DNA of 64,000 nucleotides from Rhynchopus sp. YZ270_cl-10 (GCA_964035575.1 OZ037876.1:1240001-1304000); one strand, 5' to 3'; shown: positions 11,540 through 22,462, counted from the stretch's first letter. The notes: a model not told the origin generated them from the letters alone. Program-made: numbers and translations.

Positions 11540-12570
11540 CTGAACTAAAAAAAAATAATTAGACGGCTTGTGTTGTTAGTATAGGAAGGCTGGAGATAGA
11601 AAAGGGAAATTAAAAGGGACATTTGTACAGAGGATGCCAATTTTAGAAGAAAAAAAAATAACTTTGTTTTAAACCAAGATCGCTCGCTTTTGTGCTTTTG
11701 AACGAAATGATGAAAGCAAAATTGGAAGAAAAAATAGCACTTTGTGAATGCAAAAAAAAAGAAAAGAAAAGAAAAAAAACAAACAATGACATGGTGTGTT
11801 TATGTAACGCATCTTTGTCGTTAGAGATGAGGCATTCTTCTCTGTCAGGTATGCCTTTTTTTAAAAAAGAATGTATTTCAAGTCAAACTACATTTGTGTT
11901 TGCAGCATAAATCATGTAAAGACTTGATAGTGAGTTTTGTTGTCACTGCACTGTTGTAATAGAGAGATTAGGGTTCTGCCAAAGCAAAGCGTCCTCTTTA
12001 TGCTGTTAAAAGAGATTTGCGGTGGCAACTCGTTGTCAATATTTTTTTTATAAAAAAAAAAGCTCTGGAAAAAAGAAAAAGAGGAGCCAGCTTGGTACAT
12101 CACGACAAAGCATTGAGAGGCTCAGGTTCATCTCTGACAATAAAATATACTTTCTTTTTTGAAAGATGTGGGATGCACTTTTGTCTTCATTTTTTGTTTT
12201 GCAGATTTTTCAAATCTGTCAAAAAAAAAGTTTTTTTTTTGTTTTGTTTTGTTTTGCGTCAGTGTCAGTAAACACTATAGCTTCGTTGTACCCAGGACAG
12301 TTCTTCTCTCCCTCACCCTCCACAAAAAGCCCCCAAAAAAAGAAGAAGAAAAAAAAAAAAAAAAAAAAAAACAGACCAAGAGCACCAGGGATGTTGCTAA
12401 ACCGCGTAGTGGAATTCCAAAATCCTTGAGAGGTCGTTTTTTTTACGGGAAATTTTACGTGGGGAAGTCGTTTTTTTTACGGGAAATTTTACGTGGGAAA
12501 ATCCTTTTTTTTCCGGGAAATTTTGAGGAGTCTTTTTTTACGGGAAAATTCTGTAGGGTTGACCCGGGAG

Positions 12571-13014
12571 GCTGTACCTTCAATTTTTTTTTTTTGCCTG
12601 CGGCGCCAGCAGGGCTCTCGCCAATCACCCCTTTTGGCCAAAATGGGGGGTGATTTGGGGTCCCCGAGCTTTCCCCCCGTAAAAGCGGTCGCGCGCGCGC
12701 TTCGCGCGCGCGACTCCCTGCCAGTGCAGGGAGGCGAGGCGCTTTCTCCCCTCGTTTGGGGTCAGCTTGTTTTTATGCCCAAAAAATTTTTCAGCACTGC
12801 TGACCAAGGACATTGGGAACATAGGGAACTGTATGTACGTGCTTTTTTTTGCGGAGCAAAAAAAATAATACAAAATGGCGCCGCAGGCGAGAAAAAAATT
12901 AAGGTACGGTGTAAAAAGCTAGCTTTTACATCACATACTCACTCAACGAAACCTTTTTTGCGGAGCAAAAAAGGGAAAATGGCGCCGCAGGCAAAAAAAA
13001 ATTGAGGTACAGAC
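12571..13014. repeat. Foldback repeat, GCCTGCGGCGCC family
   Basis: The left arm (12571-12608) reads CTGTACCTTCAA, poly-T, GCCTGCGGCGCC. The right arm (12980-13014) is its reverse complement, so about 445 bases can fold back. The interior holds a second minus-strand unit (12838-12890) with TTGCGGAGCA and GGCGCCGCAGGC, and the CGCG hairpin repeat at 12659-12722. Confidence 0.55.
12659..12722 (-). repeat. CGCG hairpin repeat, minus orientation
   Basis: GGTCCCCGAGCTTTCCCCCC, then AAAGCGGTCGCGCGC and its complement, then ACTCCCTG. It is the reverse complement of the block at 5159-5227. Confidence 0.55.
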
Positions 13015-13066
13015 TGGATGATGCGGTCAGCAACCCAGTTCCCCATGGTACTCCCGTGGTTCAACC

Positions 13067-13101
<35 letters not shown>

Positions 13102-13576
13102 GGAGGGGTGATCCGCAGGGTTTTATATAGGAATTTTTTCCTGAACAAACAGGGGCAAAAACTGAGGATTCATTTTTTCTCACCCACCCACCCAAAATCA
13201 AAGTTGTTTCGATCGTTTCAGTCAGGGTTCTAGGTCCAAAAAAAAATAAGGGAAACGGGAAATGTGCTTTGAAAAAAATTTTCCGCGCTGCGCGCGGAAA
13301 ATTACTACCCTAACAGCCCTAAAAAATGGATGCTACCCACACGTAACGTCAAGTCGAAGACATCCTTCGCATAATGGAAAGGGATTATCCGATTCCCAAC
13401 GAACTGCCGGACAATCTCCTAGGGGAGATCATCCAAGAATGTGTGTCACGAAAGAATCGTGCACTCGAACCTCACCTATGGTGATGATGATCTGTGACAG
13501 TCGCCTATCTAGATCGACTAGAAAAGCTCCATGAAGATTTTTTTATTCAGGAGCAGGGGCTTATATAGCGTCACCC

Positions 13577-13862
13577 AAAGGTTCCTGGCGAAGCCACGGT
13601 ACACAACATTTTTAAAAAATGTTGACATAAAATGGCACTGACGTTAGTAATTATCGTCAGTTTCCGTAAATTTTACTTAGGTATTTTGCTAAAACGAAAG
13701 TTTCTGGCGAAGCCACGGTACGCAACATTTCAAAAAAATTCCCTTAAAATTGCACATATTTACAACCAAACTATGTCATGGGAGGGTGGTTGCAATCTTG
13801 CGCCGCAGGCGCACGGTACGCTACTTTTTCTTTCGCCATGCTGTATGTTTCCTTTTGCCACC
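13577..13862 (-). repeat. Inverted-repeat arm, right (GTAGCGTACCGTG family)
   Basis: Reverse complement of 4729-5012, with both GGCGAAGCCACGGTAC phrases, the AAATTTTACTTA segment and the CGCCGCAGGCGCACGGTACG end. Divergence is moderate (scattered substitutions and small indels), so the two arms are not a very recent pair. Confidence 0.55.
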
Positions 13863-14175
13863 GGGCCGTCCTTCCATTTGCCCGGGCTGTGGTTTCTTCG
13901 GTACGTATTTCTTTGGCATTTTGTGTTTTTTTCCTGTTGTGGCGGGTTCCTACGTCACGAGTCGTGTTCTAAGCCAGTAAAACGCCAAAAAAAAAAATTT
14001 TTTTTTTAGGTCCGAAAAGGGGAATTTTTTTTTTTTTTTCAATAACTGAGGATTGCCCTCAGTTCTGACCCCCTATATAAAAGTCTGGTGATCCGAAACC
14101 CGGATCACCCCTCTTTTTTTAAAAAAAATTTTTTTTTTTGGGTGATTTAAAACCCGATCACCCCCCGGCGAGAGC

Positions 14176-14330
14176 CATGGGCGCCAGTTTTCATTTTTTG
14201 CTCCGCAAAAAGGGTTCGTTGAGTGACTGCTCTGTGGTGTAAATAGCTATATTTTTACACCGTACCCTAATTTTTTTCGCCTGCGGCGCCATTTTATATA
14301 TTTTTTTTTTGCTTCGCAAAAAAAAATTCA
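14176..14330 (+). repeat. Foldback family with GCCTGCGGCGCC core, two units
   Basis: Two units similar to 6066-6220, with GCTCCGCAAAAAGGGTTCG, a TTTTTACACCGTACCC spacer and GCCTGCGGCGCC. It is inverted relative to 12838-13014, so 12.8-14.3 kb could form a larger foldback. Confidence 0.5.
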
Positions 14331-14599
14331 GTTCCGTATGTTCCCGATGGTACTTGTCTTCTGAAGGAAAAGTACAAAGTGAACGTGGGGGCAGTTTGCG
14401 TAGTTGCAAACTTTGCTGCATGTTGTGACCCCACCATTTGACGGACGGAACACGTCGAACCCAATAAGGAGTGAGAAAGAAGGATATGGCCAAAGAAAAA
14501 AGTAGCGTACCGTGCGCCTGCGGCGCAAGCTTGCATTACACCCTTCTTATGACACAGTTTGGCTGCGAAAAAAGTGCAATTTTAAGCGCGATTTTGAAA

Positions 14600-14868
14600 T
14601 GTGGCGTACCGTGGCAGAACGCGGTTTTCTCGAAGTTTTCTTGGAAAATGGGGACACTCTCGCACGGGTTTTGGAGGCTGCACCGGTAGTGCACTCCCCG
14701 TCTTTGGTTGCTGTTGAACAAGGATTCTCTCTCCTGACTACATCTACGCAAAGAGACGCCACCGCCTTTCTCACAGCACTATTGAGAAGCTGATGGTTCT
14801 TCATGAACAGGCACCGAGTTTAACAACGAAAAGATGGGGAATATTCTTGAACTCGCTGTTGCCTTGTT
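14600..14868 (+). pseudogene. hAT transposase C-terminal relic
   Basis: Near 14713 the frame reads VEQGFSLL. From 14736 another frame reads DYIYAKRRHRLSHSTIEKL and MVLHEQ. Together these match the C-terminal dimerisation region of hAT transposases, where a VER-FS core is followed by an arginine-rich RRxRLS and a leucine-rich EKL helix. The two halves are in different frames, so there is at least one frameshift, and no N-terminal catalytic part was found nearby. The relic directly follows a GTAGCGTACCGTG-type repeat at 14471-14600, which may be part of the same element. Family assignment is by motif only. Confidence 0.45.
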
Positions 14869-15034
14869 TCTCAGCACAAGCGTAACAGGTTCAAGAGAAA
14901 ACGGAGGTGTTCCTGCTGATGGCGGAGGAGTTGGAAGACTTCGCTCCCCGTATTTGCTTTCGGAATTGAGCTTCTGAGGACCTTTTTCGCGCGCAGCGCG
15001 GAATTTTTTTTTCCAAAACTGGTGCTTTCGGAAG

Positions 15035-15135
15035 TCGGTCAACGACCTGTCAATATCAGGGGGTGTGTGTATAGAGTCCCTGTGTCAGCGACCTGTCAGC
15101 GACCTGTCAATATCGACCCCTCCCGGAGCACCAAA
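15035..15135 (+). repeat. GTCAATAT dispersed repeat
   Basis: Contains AACGACCTGTCAATATCAGG, a 40-base spacer, then two CAGCGACCTGT units and TCAATATCGACCCCTCCCGG. The longer relative at 16955-17083 has the same two-block structure. Confidence 0.6.
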
Positions 15136-15653
15136 AATGAAAGAAATTGGACGTGGGGTTCTCAAAATTTTCGGGGAAAACGGCATATTTAGCGATAAGT
15201 GTGTTCGAAACGTATCATGTGGGCAAAAAAAATTATGATTTTCACCACCAGACATGGACCAGGGTCGAAAAATGTACCTTTTTCCCGTGTAAAAAAACCC
15301 GTAAAAAAACCCGAATTCCAAGCCCAAAAAGTGCGATTTTCGTAACTGTTTAGCGTCAGGTCTGCAAGAGCACAAAGCATAAAGCCCCATTCATCCCTGT
15401 GATGCTCTAACCGTAAGAGATTAGAGCAAAACCACCCCATATAGGACCAACACAATCCCCAACTCCCCCCCTGTTGTATTCAATCTAAACAAAGAAAACA
15501 TGAATGAAAAAAAAAAAAGGAGGATTTTTTTTGCTTTTTTTTTTGGGGGGGTACGTTCTGGTGGAATATTCACTCAGATACCGTTCAGTTTTTTTTGTGC
15601 TTTTCTTCGGCTGGCATCGTATGTGGGTCAGTCGGAGGTGGCTGCATCGATAA

Positions 15654-16055
15654 GGGCACGGTAATTTTTTTTCTTGGTAAGCGTCAGACCACTTCTCAAA
15701 AAAAAGTACGCACGCACGCAAAAAAAAATTATGCAGTAAAAAAAATTATGAGTGGTGAAAAAAATTATAGAGGAAAATTACAGTGGGGGAAATACAGGCC
15801 AAAAATATTTTCCCACCAATTTTTGCCCACAAAAAATCGGGGGAAATTTTTTTTGATTTCGGCTCTCGGGAGTATGTGTGTGCTGTGATGGGGTCAATTT
15901 GCGCTGAAAAATGTACATTTTTTACCTAAAATACATAGTTGAGTTATTGAGGGCCCCCCTTTATAATTTTTTTTTCTACATAATTTTTTTCCCTGGAATC
16001 TCAAAAAAAAAAGTACGCACGCAGACGCTTACCAAAAAGAAAAATTACCGTGCCC
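15654..16055. mobile_element. 402-bp TIR element with TAA target duplication
   Basis: The left end reads GGGCACGGTAATTTTTTTTC then TTGGTAAGCGTC. The right end is its reverse complement with small gaps, followed further in by GTACGCACGC on both sides. TAA flanks both ends (15651-15653 and 16056-16058). The flanks, joined together, match an uninterrupted repeat at about 54520-54572 (GCTGGCATCGTACGTGGGTC through CTACCATTTTTT), which serves as an empty site. A 3-bp TWA duplication is typical of PIF/Harbinger elements, so this looks like a non-autonomous member. It has no coding capacity. Confidence 0.75.
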
Positions 16056-16424
16056 TAACTACCATTTTTTTTTGAAAAATATTTTTTTTCAAAAAATATT
16101 ATTTCCATTTTGCTGTTACATAGTTATATGGGACAGTAGAGAGACATGATGTACCCCCCTTTTCCCCCCTTTTTTCCCCCTTTTCGTTCGATTTGTGTCA
16201 GCACACAAATAAAAATGGAACCGCATGATTTGAACTTTAGTGGAGTTTGGTTAAATACAACCAAAACCCCCACCAAATTTCAACCAAAATCAGATGGTGG
16301 AATAAAAAAGGAGCACAAAAAAAACCTCGAACAGAAAAAAATAATAATAACTGATTTTTCCATTATTACTATTCCCCCCCCTTCTCTGGTGTTACATAAG
16401 CCCCCATTCTCCCCATCTCCCCAA

Positions 16425-16463
16425 GATGCCCAAGCGTAAGAAGAGGCTTAGGTTCATCTCATA
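16425..16463 (+). repeat. Hairpin repeat family A copy, degenerate
   Basis: CAAGCGTAAGAAGAGGCTTA then GGTTCATCTCATAAACC. The right arm and tail are intact and the left arm is altered. Confidence 0.45.
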
Positions 16464-16512
16464 AACCTTTTCCTCTTGGTTTTTTTTTCTTCTTCTTCCC
16501 CCTTCCCAGTGA

Positions 16513-16655
16513 TCTAAAATACGTACTGCTACGTATTAATACGTATTCGTATTAATACGTATTAATACGAATACGTGGGGAGAATAAGCCACGTATTTAC
16601 GTATTACGTATTAATACGTATTTTCGTATTAATACGTATTTTTCCACGTATTTTA
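16513..16655. repeat. Palindromic ACGTATTAATACGT array
   Basis: TACGTATTAATACGTATT-type units are repeated and inverted around AATACGTGGGGAGAATAAGC. Both halves are made of the self-complementary ACGTATTAATACGT, so the region can form long cruciforms. The outer phrases are ATACGTACTG and CACGTATTTTAG. Confidence 0.8.
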
Positions 16656-16954
16656 GAACACTGCCCCCTTCCCCCCCCTCTCTCTGCGTGCTGGTATTTA
16701 TGCAATCTGTTTTGCATTTTTTTTTTCTCTTGGGTTTTTTTCTGTTGGCTGATTTTTTTTAAAATCCTCAATTTCGAGGGTTTTTTTAAAGTCACCCCAG
16801 CATCACCCATTACATAGAAGGGGAAAACCATTTTAACCAGATTCGTCTGATCATTTTCCTTTTTTTTTTTTTTTGATCCCTCCTCCGCTATCAATTTATT
16901 GATTGTATATGTTGAAATACTTTTTTATAAAACACTTGGTGTTACCGATCTGCT

Positions 16955-17083
16955 GTCGGGGACATGTCAACGACATGTCAAGGACATGTCAATATAGGGG
17001 GCGGTGTGTCATTTTCCCCTGTAAATCTTGTGTCAAGGACATGTCAAGGACCTGTCAATATGGGCCCTTTCGGGAACACCAAA
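16955..17083 (+). repeat. GTCAATAT dispersed repeat, longest copy
   Basis: Three GACATGTCAA units are followed by TATAGGGGGCGGTGTG, then after a short spacer two more GACATGTCAA/GACCTGTCAA units and TATGGGCCCTTTCGGGAACA. The copies at 3082 and 15035 share this order. Confidence 0.6.
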
Positions 17084-18360
17084 CAGGGGAATTTTTTTTT
17101 CTCTCCGTGATACGGGGTTTGGTTGCAATTTCCTCAAAATACTTCCATTTTTTTTTCTTCTTCTTTTTCGAGGTAGAGGATTGCTCTTATCCATCTTATT
17201 CAAAACGTTGTGTTGTGTTTGCCCTACGTCGTTCTATTAACCGTTACCGGTGTATATTTTTTTTTATATTCAAGAGCAAAAAACCCACTTTTTTCTTCCT
17301 TAAGATGACCATCCTATCAAGTGACCGAGCATGAAAGGAGCTGGTTATTCTTAGACACAAAAATAACTGATTTTTTTTTTTTCAACAAACTCACTTCCCC
17401 CCAGGTTACCCTGATCTATCCCCCCTCTGCTGTTTTGTTGATTCTTCAATGATGCAGCTTGTTCACGGATTTTGGTTTTTCGTGTACAAAGTTGAGGGGA
17501 AAAAAATCTTTGTGTTTTTCAACGAAAATCTGGGTACAACCGGGGAGAGGGGAGGTGGGGGGAAAAGTGAGCAGAAAATCTATGAGAAAGAAAGAAAAAA
17601 AAAACGGAGATCGAGAGAGAGAGGGAGAAATGATGGTGCTGGTGTGCCGTACAGACAGCCACCACATTGCGTGATGGCTGTCTGTTATACGATTATCAAC
17701 TCCCCGGTCTGTTTGGTGTCGCTACTTGTACTGCACCCTTTTTTTTTTTGCGTTGATCTCAATATTTTTTTTGTTCTCTGTTTTGATGGGTGTGCACAGA
17801 GCACAGATTCATCTCTAGCGTTTTCCTTTTTTTACTAAGATGCGTTACATAGCACGTTTCAACTACTCTTTTTTTTATTTATTTTGTTGTAGTTCTTGGG
17901 ATCGACGTCCAGCCTTTCCCTAGAACATATCACCTGAGCTGCTAACTTAGCAAGCCTTTTTTTTTTTCCTCTCCCCCTTTTGTTTTAGAAAATTCCTTCA
18001 AAATACCGTTCGTACAAAAAAAATGACCATGTCTTATGACGGGTCATGTACTATCCCCCCATATTGAATAATTAAACCCTCAAATACAAAAAAAAAGCTC
18101 TTATTCGTAATTAGCGTACCGTGATGGATATCACAACACCCCCCCCCCCATCACCTCCACTTTTTTATGCACTTTTTGTGTTTTAAATGAAAAGAAAATG
18201 ATTTCTTTTATTACTCTAAAAACCCCCCCCCCCACTTCCAAGATTTCGAAACCCCCGACTGCTAAAGGCTTATGATTGTCTTGCAAAAATCTTTCTTTTT
18301 CTTCTTCTTTTTTCGGCACATTTCGTTTCTTGAAACTGCTCACCAAATTCTTGTTTATAA

Positions 18361-18395
18361 AGGTGACTAAACACAAGAGGCTTATAATCATCTTA
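18361..18395 (+). repeat. Hairpin repeat family A copy
   Basis: AGGTGACTAAACACAAGAGG then CTTATAATCATC. Arms are slightly changed and the ends conserved. Confidence 0.55.
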
Positions 18396-19034
18396 CTGCC
18401 CTTTTTTAAGATCTTTCAATTTATTGAATGCACATCTTGAAACAATTAAAAGATGTCTTGTCTACGAGGGCAATTGGATGTTCAAGTTTTCTTTCCCCCC
18501 CTCCCCCCTTTCCCGTTCTCTCCATCTCGACCGAGTTGGTGTAAGGGATCACTCAAAAAAAAAACAAAGGTGTTGTTCACGGTCGGTATACAGCATTGTT
18601 GTCTCTGTGCCAACAGCACGGTTTTAAATCATCTGATCCTGTGGGCACAAGGGTCTTCCTAAATCGCTCTAACAAAAAAAAAAGCAAAAAAAAAAAAAAA
18701 AAGCAGAAAAAAGGGTGAAGGTGGGAGACTTACCAACAAATAAGATACCCTCTACACTATTCCGAAAGTTTTATTGCGCCCGTAATCGAAGCTATACTTT
18801 ATGCATTTTTTTTAAAATGTTTGTTTTCCCGATTCTATAGGGAAAAGTAATGTACGTTAATCCCCATTAAAAAAATGTACGTGGAAGATCACTGAGTGGT
18901 GATTTTTTTCACACATTGTTAATTTTTCAACGAAAAAATCAAAATAAATCGTTCCCCCTCAACACTTGCTGTATAAGGAAAAGCTGAGGGGTTGAACGTA
19001 ACATAAAACTGTACTTTTTTTTCCCCCCCCTCTT

Positions 19035-19068
19035 GGTGACTAAGCACGCGAGGCTTAGATTCATCCCA
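19035..19068 (+). repeat. Hairpin repeat family A copy
   Basis: GGTGACTAAGCACGCGAGGC then TTAGATTCATCC. The CTAAGC/GCTTAG arms are intact. Confidence 0.65.
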
Positions 19069-19734
19069 ATAAGCCTTTTTTTCTATTATTTCCCCCCCCC
19101 CCCCCCCCCCATCACGTTCCATTGCCTTTTGGTTTGTGTACGTTATCATAGTACTTCTGTTGAGGATATGCGTTGTGTAGATGTGAGACAACATTATTTC
19201 TGTTTCTTTTCCCTCCCCTCTTTTTTTTTTGCTTCACAGAGTTTTGCTCTCTTTTAAGGAATCCTGTGAAAAATGACTGCTATCTAGAGATAGTAGTCTA
19301 TAATCAAAACATTTTTTTTTTTTTTTTTTTGCTTCACGGAGCATTTGAGCATTGCTTATGCCCTGCTATGCTTGGTTTTTCAAGCCAGTCTCGTTGGGGT
19401 TATCCAATCTCATATTATGTTAAACTGGTCTTGTCTTAATAGACAAAGCAAATTAGAAAGCAACCAAAGAAAGAGAAAAAAAAAAGAAGGAAAAAAAAAT
19501 TCAATTATTGGTTGGAGGATTCCCCCCCCCCCCCCGCCACCTCTCCCAGTATTCATCTTCATTTCTACGCAAAATAATATTTCTCTTCTATACGTCACTT
19601 TGCATTCTTGCATTTTAAAAAAAAGACGTTTCCCCCCCTCAAAATATCCAAAACTGTCAATTTCACTATTTTTTTTTTGATGCTACGCGATAACGAATGT
19701 GATCAAGGTGACTAAGCACAGAGAAATTTTTGGA

Positions 19735-19800
19735 CAGTGGAGATATGCACAAACTGTAGAAACACAACCGAGGCAAACTACACTACTCCAATAATTTGTC
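19735..19800 (+). repeat. Hairpin repeat family B copy
   Basis: CAGTGGAGATATGCACAAAC with a later CTACACTACTCCAATAATTT. A partial family A copy (GGTGACTAAGCACAG, 19706) abuts it on the left. Confidence 0.6.
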
Positions 19801-20032
19801 AGCAAAAAAGGAGGGTGTTATCGCCTGCTTTTCGTTCAAAACCGTCATTTTTTTTTTCCCCCTCTCTCTCTCTCCCTTCCCATTCCCTTTTTTTGCTTGG
19901 TATCTATGTCAGGATATTTTTACCTCAACAACCCTTCAAGGGCTTAAAGGGGAGGAAAAGAGTTCACAAAGGTAGACTTGAAGACTCTTTGTTGATATAT
20001 TGCCAGCAGTGCAATACATAAAAAAAAAAAAA

Positions 20033-20101
20033 CAGTGGAGATTGCACAAACTGTGGCAACACAACCAACGGCAACTACACTACTCCAATAATTTATCAAA
20101 A
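20033..20101 (+). repeat. Hairpin repeat family B copy
   Basis: CAGTGGAGATTGCACAAACT, GTGGCAACACAACC, CTACACTACTCCAATAATTT and ATCAAAA; almost identical to the copy at 10664. Confidence 0.65.
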
Positions 20102-20399
20102 TGTGCAAAAATTCAAATGGACATCAATTTTGCAACTTTTAGTCATAATCCTCCTCCTCAGGGGACCGACCGGGGTCCGACCCACAAAAAATAAAAAAGT
20201 TCCGAAAAAATAATCATCATCACACAAAAACAGAAAACAACAACAACAACAAATCTTTGTATCAACACAGCTTTTTTTTAAACGCCTCCTTTATTCTGTA
20301 TTTTTTTCCATATTTTTTTTAAACCCTATACACCCCAAACCATTTTCAAGCTTTTGAGTTTTGGTTTTTGGGGGTTCTCCAATATTTCTTTCCACATAA

Positions 20400-21556
20400 G
20401 GGTACTCACACTTTTTCTTTTGTTTCTTGTCCTTGGGTTTCCCAAAATCCGAGCGGGCGGGCGGGAAAAAAAAAGTGAAGCAAAAAAAAAAAGTGGGGGA
20501 AAAAAACCTGTGCGGTATTTTTCCGCCCAAGAGGGCGTTCTGTTGCATTTCCGAGCCAATCCCGGCTTGTGGTGGGGGATATTCGGAAAAATGGACAAAA
20601 TTTCAGTGACTTAAATTTTCGCAAAATATGAACCCATACTCGTAAACAAGGGTCATTTTCAGTCTAATTCTGGAAAATTCCGACATTTGGAAGCAATTTT
20701 TTCCCCTGAAAAAAGTGGGTTTTCAGCCCCAAAACGTACCACGGTTGGCATTTCCGGAACCCGTCCGCGCTGTGGTGGCCAGGGTGGGGTCACTTTACCG
20801 AAATGGCCAAATTCTTGGTTTTAGTCAAAATCCGTGTAGGGAAATCCCAAATACAGATTTTCTCTCCCTGATCCTGACGTCTGAAAACACGAAAGTGCCC
20901 GAAAACACCGGCATTTGCATTTCCGGAATCCGTCCGTTGTGTGGTGGGGTCAATTTGCCAAAATGGACAAGTTTTTGGTCCAAACCCGTCAGTGTAAGTA
21001 AAGGGGGGCCAAGTGTTCGCCTGTAGAACTGGTAGAAAACAGGCAGCGCCGCAGGCGCACGTTACCAACTTTTTTTACTCGTGCCATTTTCATTTGATTG
21101 CACGAGCCGATCGCTCTCCACCGTGGGGCTCAGATTGGAGCGTGCAGTTCTCTACCTTGTGGGGATGTTGCAGTAGTCAGCAACACAGCGCCGCAGGCGC
21201 ACGGTACGCTACTTTTTTTCTTTTTTGAAAACTTGGTTGTATTAGTGTAGACACCCGAGGATGAACTCCACTACTTGCCCGGCTACAACGTGCCAAATGC
21301 TCTGGTCGCATGACCACGGGGGGTCATGCGGAGTCATCTACAACCTCCAAACCCCATTTTTCTCGGGGGTACCACCCGAACCCTGTGAAAATCCGGATTT
21401 TTCTGGAAAAAATAATGGGGTGGGCATGGTCCCACCCCGGTCCACCTTGGTGGAAACCCTGTACACTTTTTTTTTTTGCCCACTTTTTTTTTTTTCCCCT
21501 CCCTGAAAAATCCGAGCGGGCGGGGACAAGAAACAAAAGAAAAAGTGAGAGTACCC
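20400..21556. mobile_element. 1.16-kb TIR element with TAA target duplication
   Basis: The left end reads GGGTACTCACACTTTTTCTT then TTGTTTCTTGTCC. The right end is the reverse complement of the same stretch with one change, followed inward on both sides by a TCCGAGCGGGCGGG phrase. TAA flanks both ends (20397-20399 and 21557-21559). The interior repeats a GTGGTGGGGTCA phrase with AATGGACAA three times (near 20565, 20775 and 20945), plus two CGCCGCAGGCGCACGGTACG-type ends at 21045 and 21190 and a family C hairpin on the minus strand at 21225. It is probably non-autonomous and itself a target of insertions. Confidence 0.6.
21225..21273 (-). repeat. Hairpin repeat family C copy, minus strand
   Basis: The reverse complement reads TAGTGGAGTTCATCCTCGGG, TGTCTACACTAATACAACC, AAGTTTTCAAA; a full-length family C hairpin nested in the TIR element. 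Confidence 0.65.
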
Positions 21557-21855
21557 TAAAAAAAAAAAATGTTTTTATATTACTCTGATAAAGTATACGT
21601 GGAAAATTTGGTAGTACACGAAAAATAAGGAAACACTTTATTTTACGCCCAGGCCAGCCGTAAAATAATGTAATACCCGTAAAACCTGTACAAAAATCCT
21701 GAGCGTAAAATAATATTACTTTATTTTACGCCCACGACCATTTTGGCTTTTTCGCCTGTAAAAATTTTTTTTTTCCCCGCAAAGACATTTTTCAGCCCCA
21801 AAAAAAAAATTTTTTTTTGGGCTCAGATGGGTCCAAATAGTGTGTCCGGCCTCGG

Positions 21856-22250
21856 TTGGAGAAAGTCGATCGTGGGCATTCAGACCCTGACAGGCTGTAC
21901 TCAATTCCAAAATACCAAGCTGATCACCTCAAACTGCCCAACGCAGCTACATACACGGGGCACTGCTATCGCCGTAGTGCTGCGCAATACCTCGTTGACA
22001 GCGGACTCTCAACAGAGGGGATGAAACGGAACTTCGGCTGGAAAAGTGAATCCATGGTGAACCGCTGCGGAATACGGCGCGTTCGACCCGTGCCCAACGC
22101 GAAGTCTCCTCTCTTTTTGTGAGGCAACCAGGTCTTTCTGCGGCTCCAAGTCCTCTCGAGGTGCCTACCCAAGTCTCTCCAAGCTCTGCTGTGGTGCCAA
22201 CTCAAGTCCACAAGGTGGAAATCTCGATCACCGTGAAGAACAGCTAATGA
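21856..22250 (+). pseudogene. Tyrosine-recombinase fossil, C-terminal part
   Basis: The reading contains YTGHCYRRSAAQYLVDSG followed by a MKRNFGWKSESMV segment. This matches the end of the catalytic domain of tyrosine recombinases, with the HxxR box and the following tryptophan helix, as found in Crypton-type and DIRS-type mobile elements and related domesticated proteins. Only the C-terminal end is present, and the element is broken, with about one or two breaks visible. No reverse transcriptase, ends or flanking duplications were found, so Crypton and DIRS cannot be separated. Age cannot be estimated from one copy. Confidence 0.5.
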
Positions 22251-22462
22251 CGAGGCACAGAAGACAAAACCATCAATAAATGCAAAAAAGTAAACAGCAA
22301 CATCATCACAAAAATAAAGTATACCCACCCTCTCCCATTTTGTGTACAAGCCAGTCGCACGAACCCCACCAACAGGAACAACGACACACTGGACACATAT
22401 TCGGGGTACAATGATTATTTTCCACTTATACTTTCTCAATGTAAAATAAAACTCTGTATAAA

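Noticed and set aside
12159-12653. 164-codon frame with Lys-rich and repeated FYGKF/FFPGNF segments
   Set aside because: The composition comes from poly-A and from TTTTACGGGAAATTTTACGT-type repeats; no domain.
17449-17838. 129-codon frame with an Arg/Glu-rich middle
   Set aside because: Low-complexity AGAGAG and poly-T translation, no family resemblance, and no acceptor tract or codon bias like the real genes.
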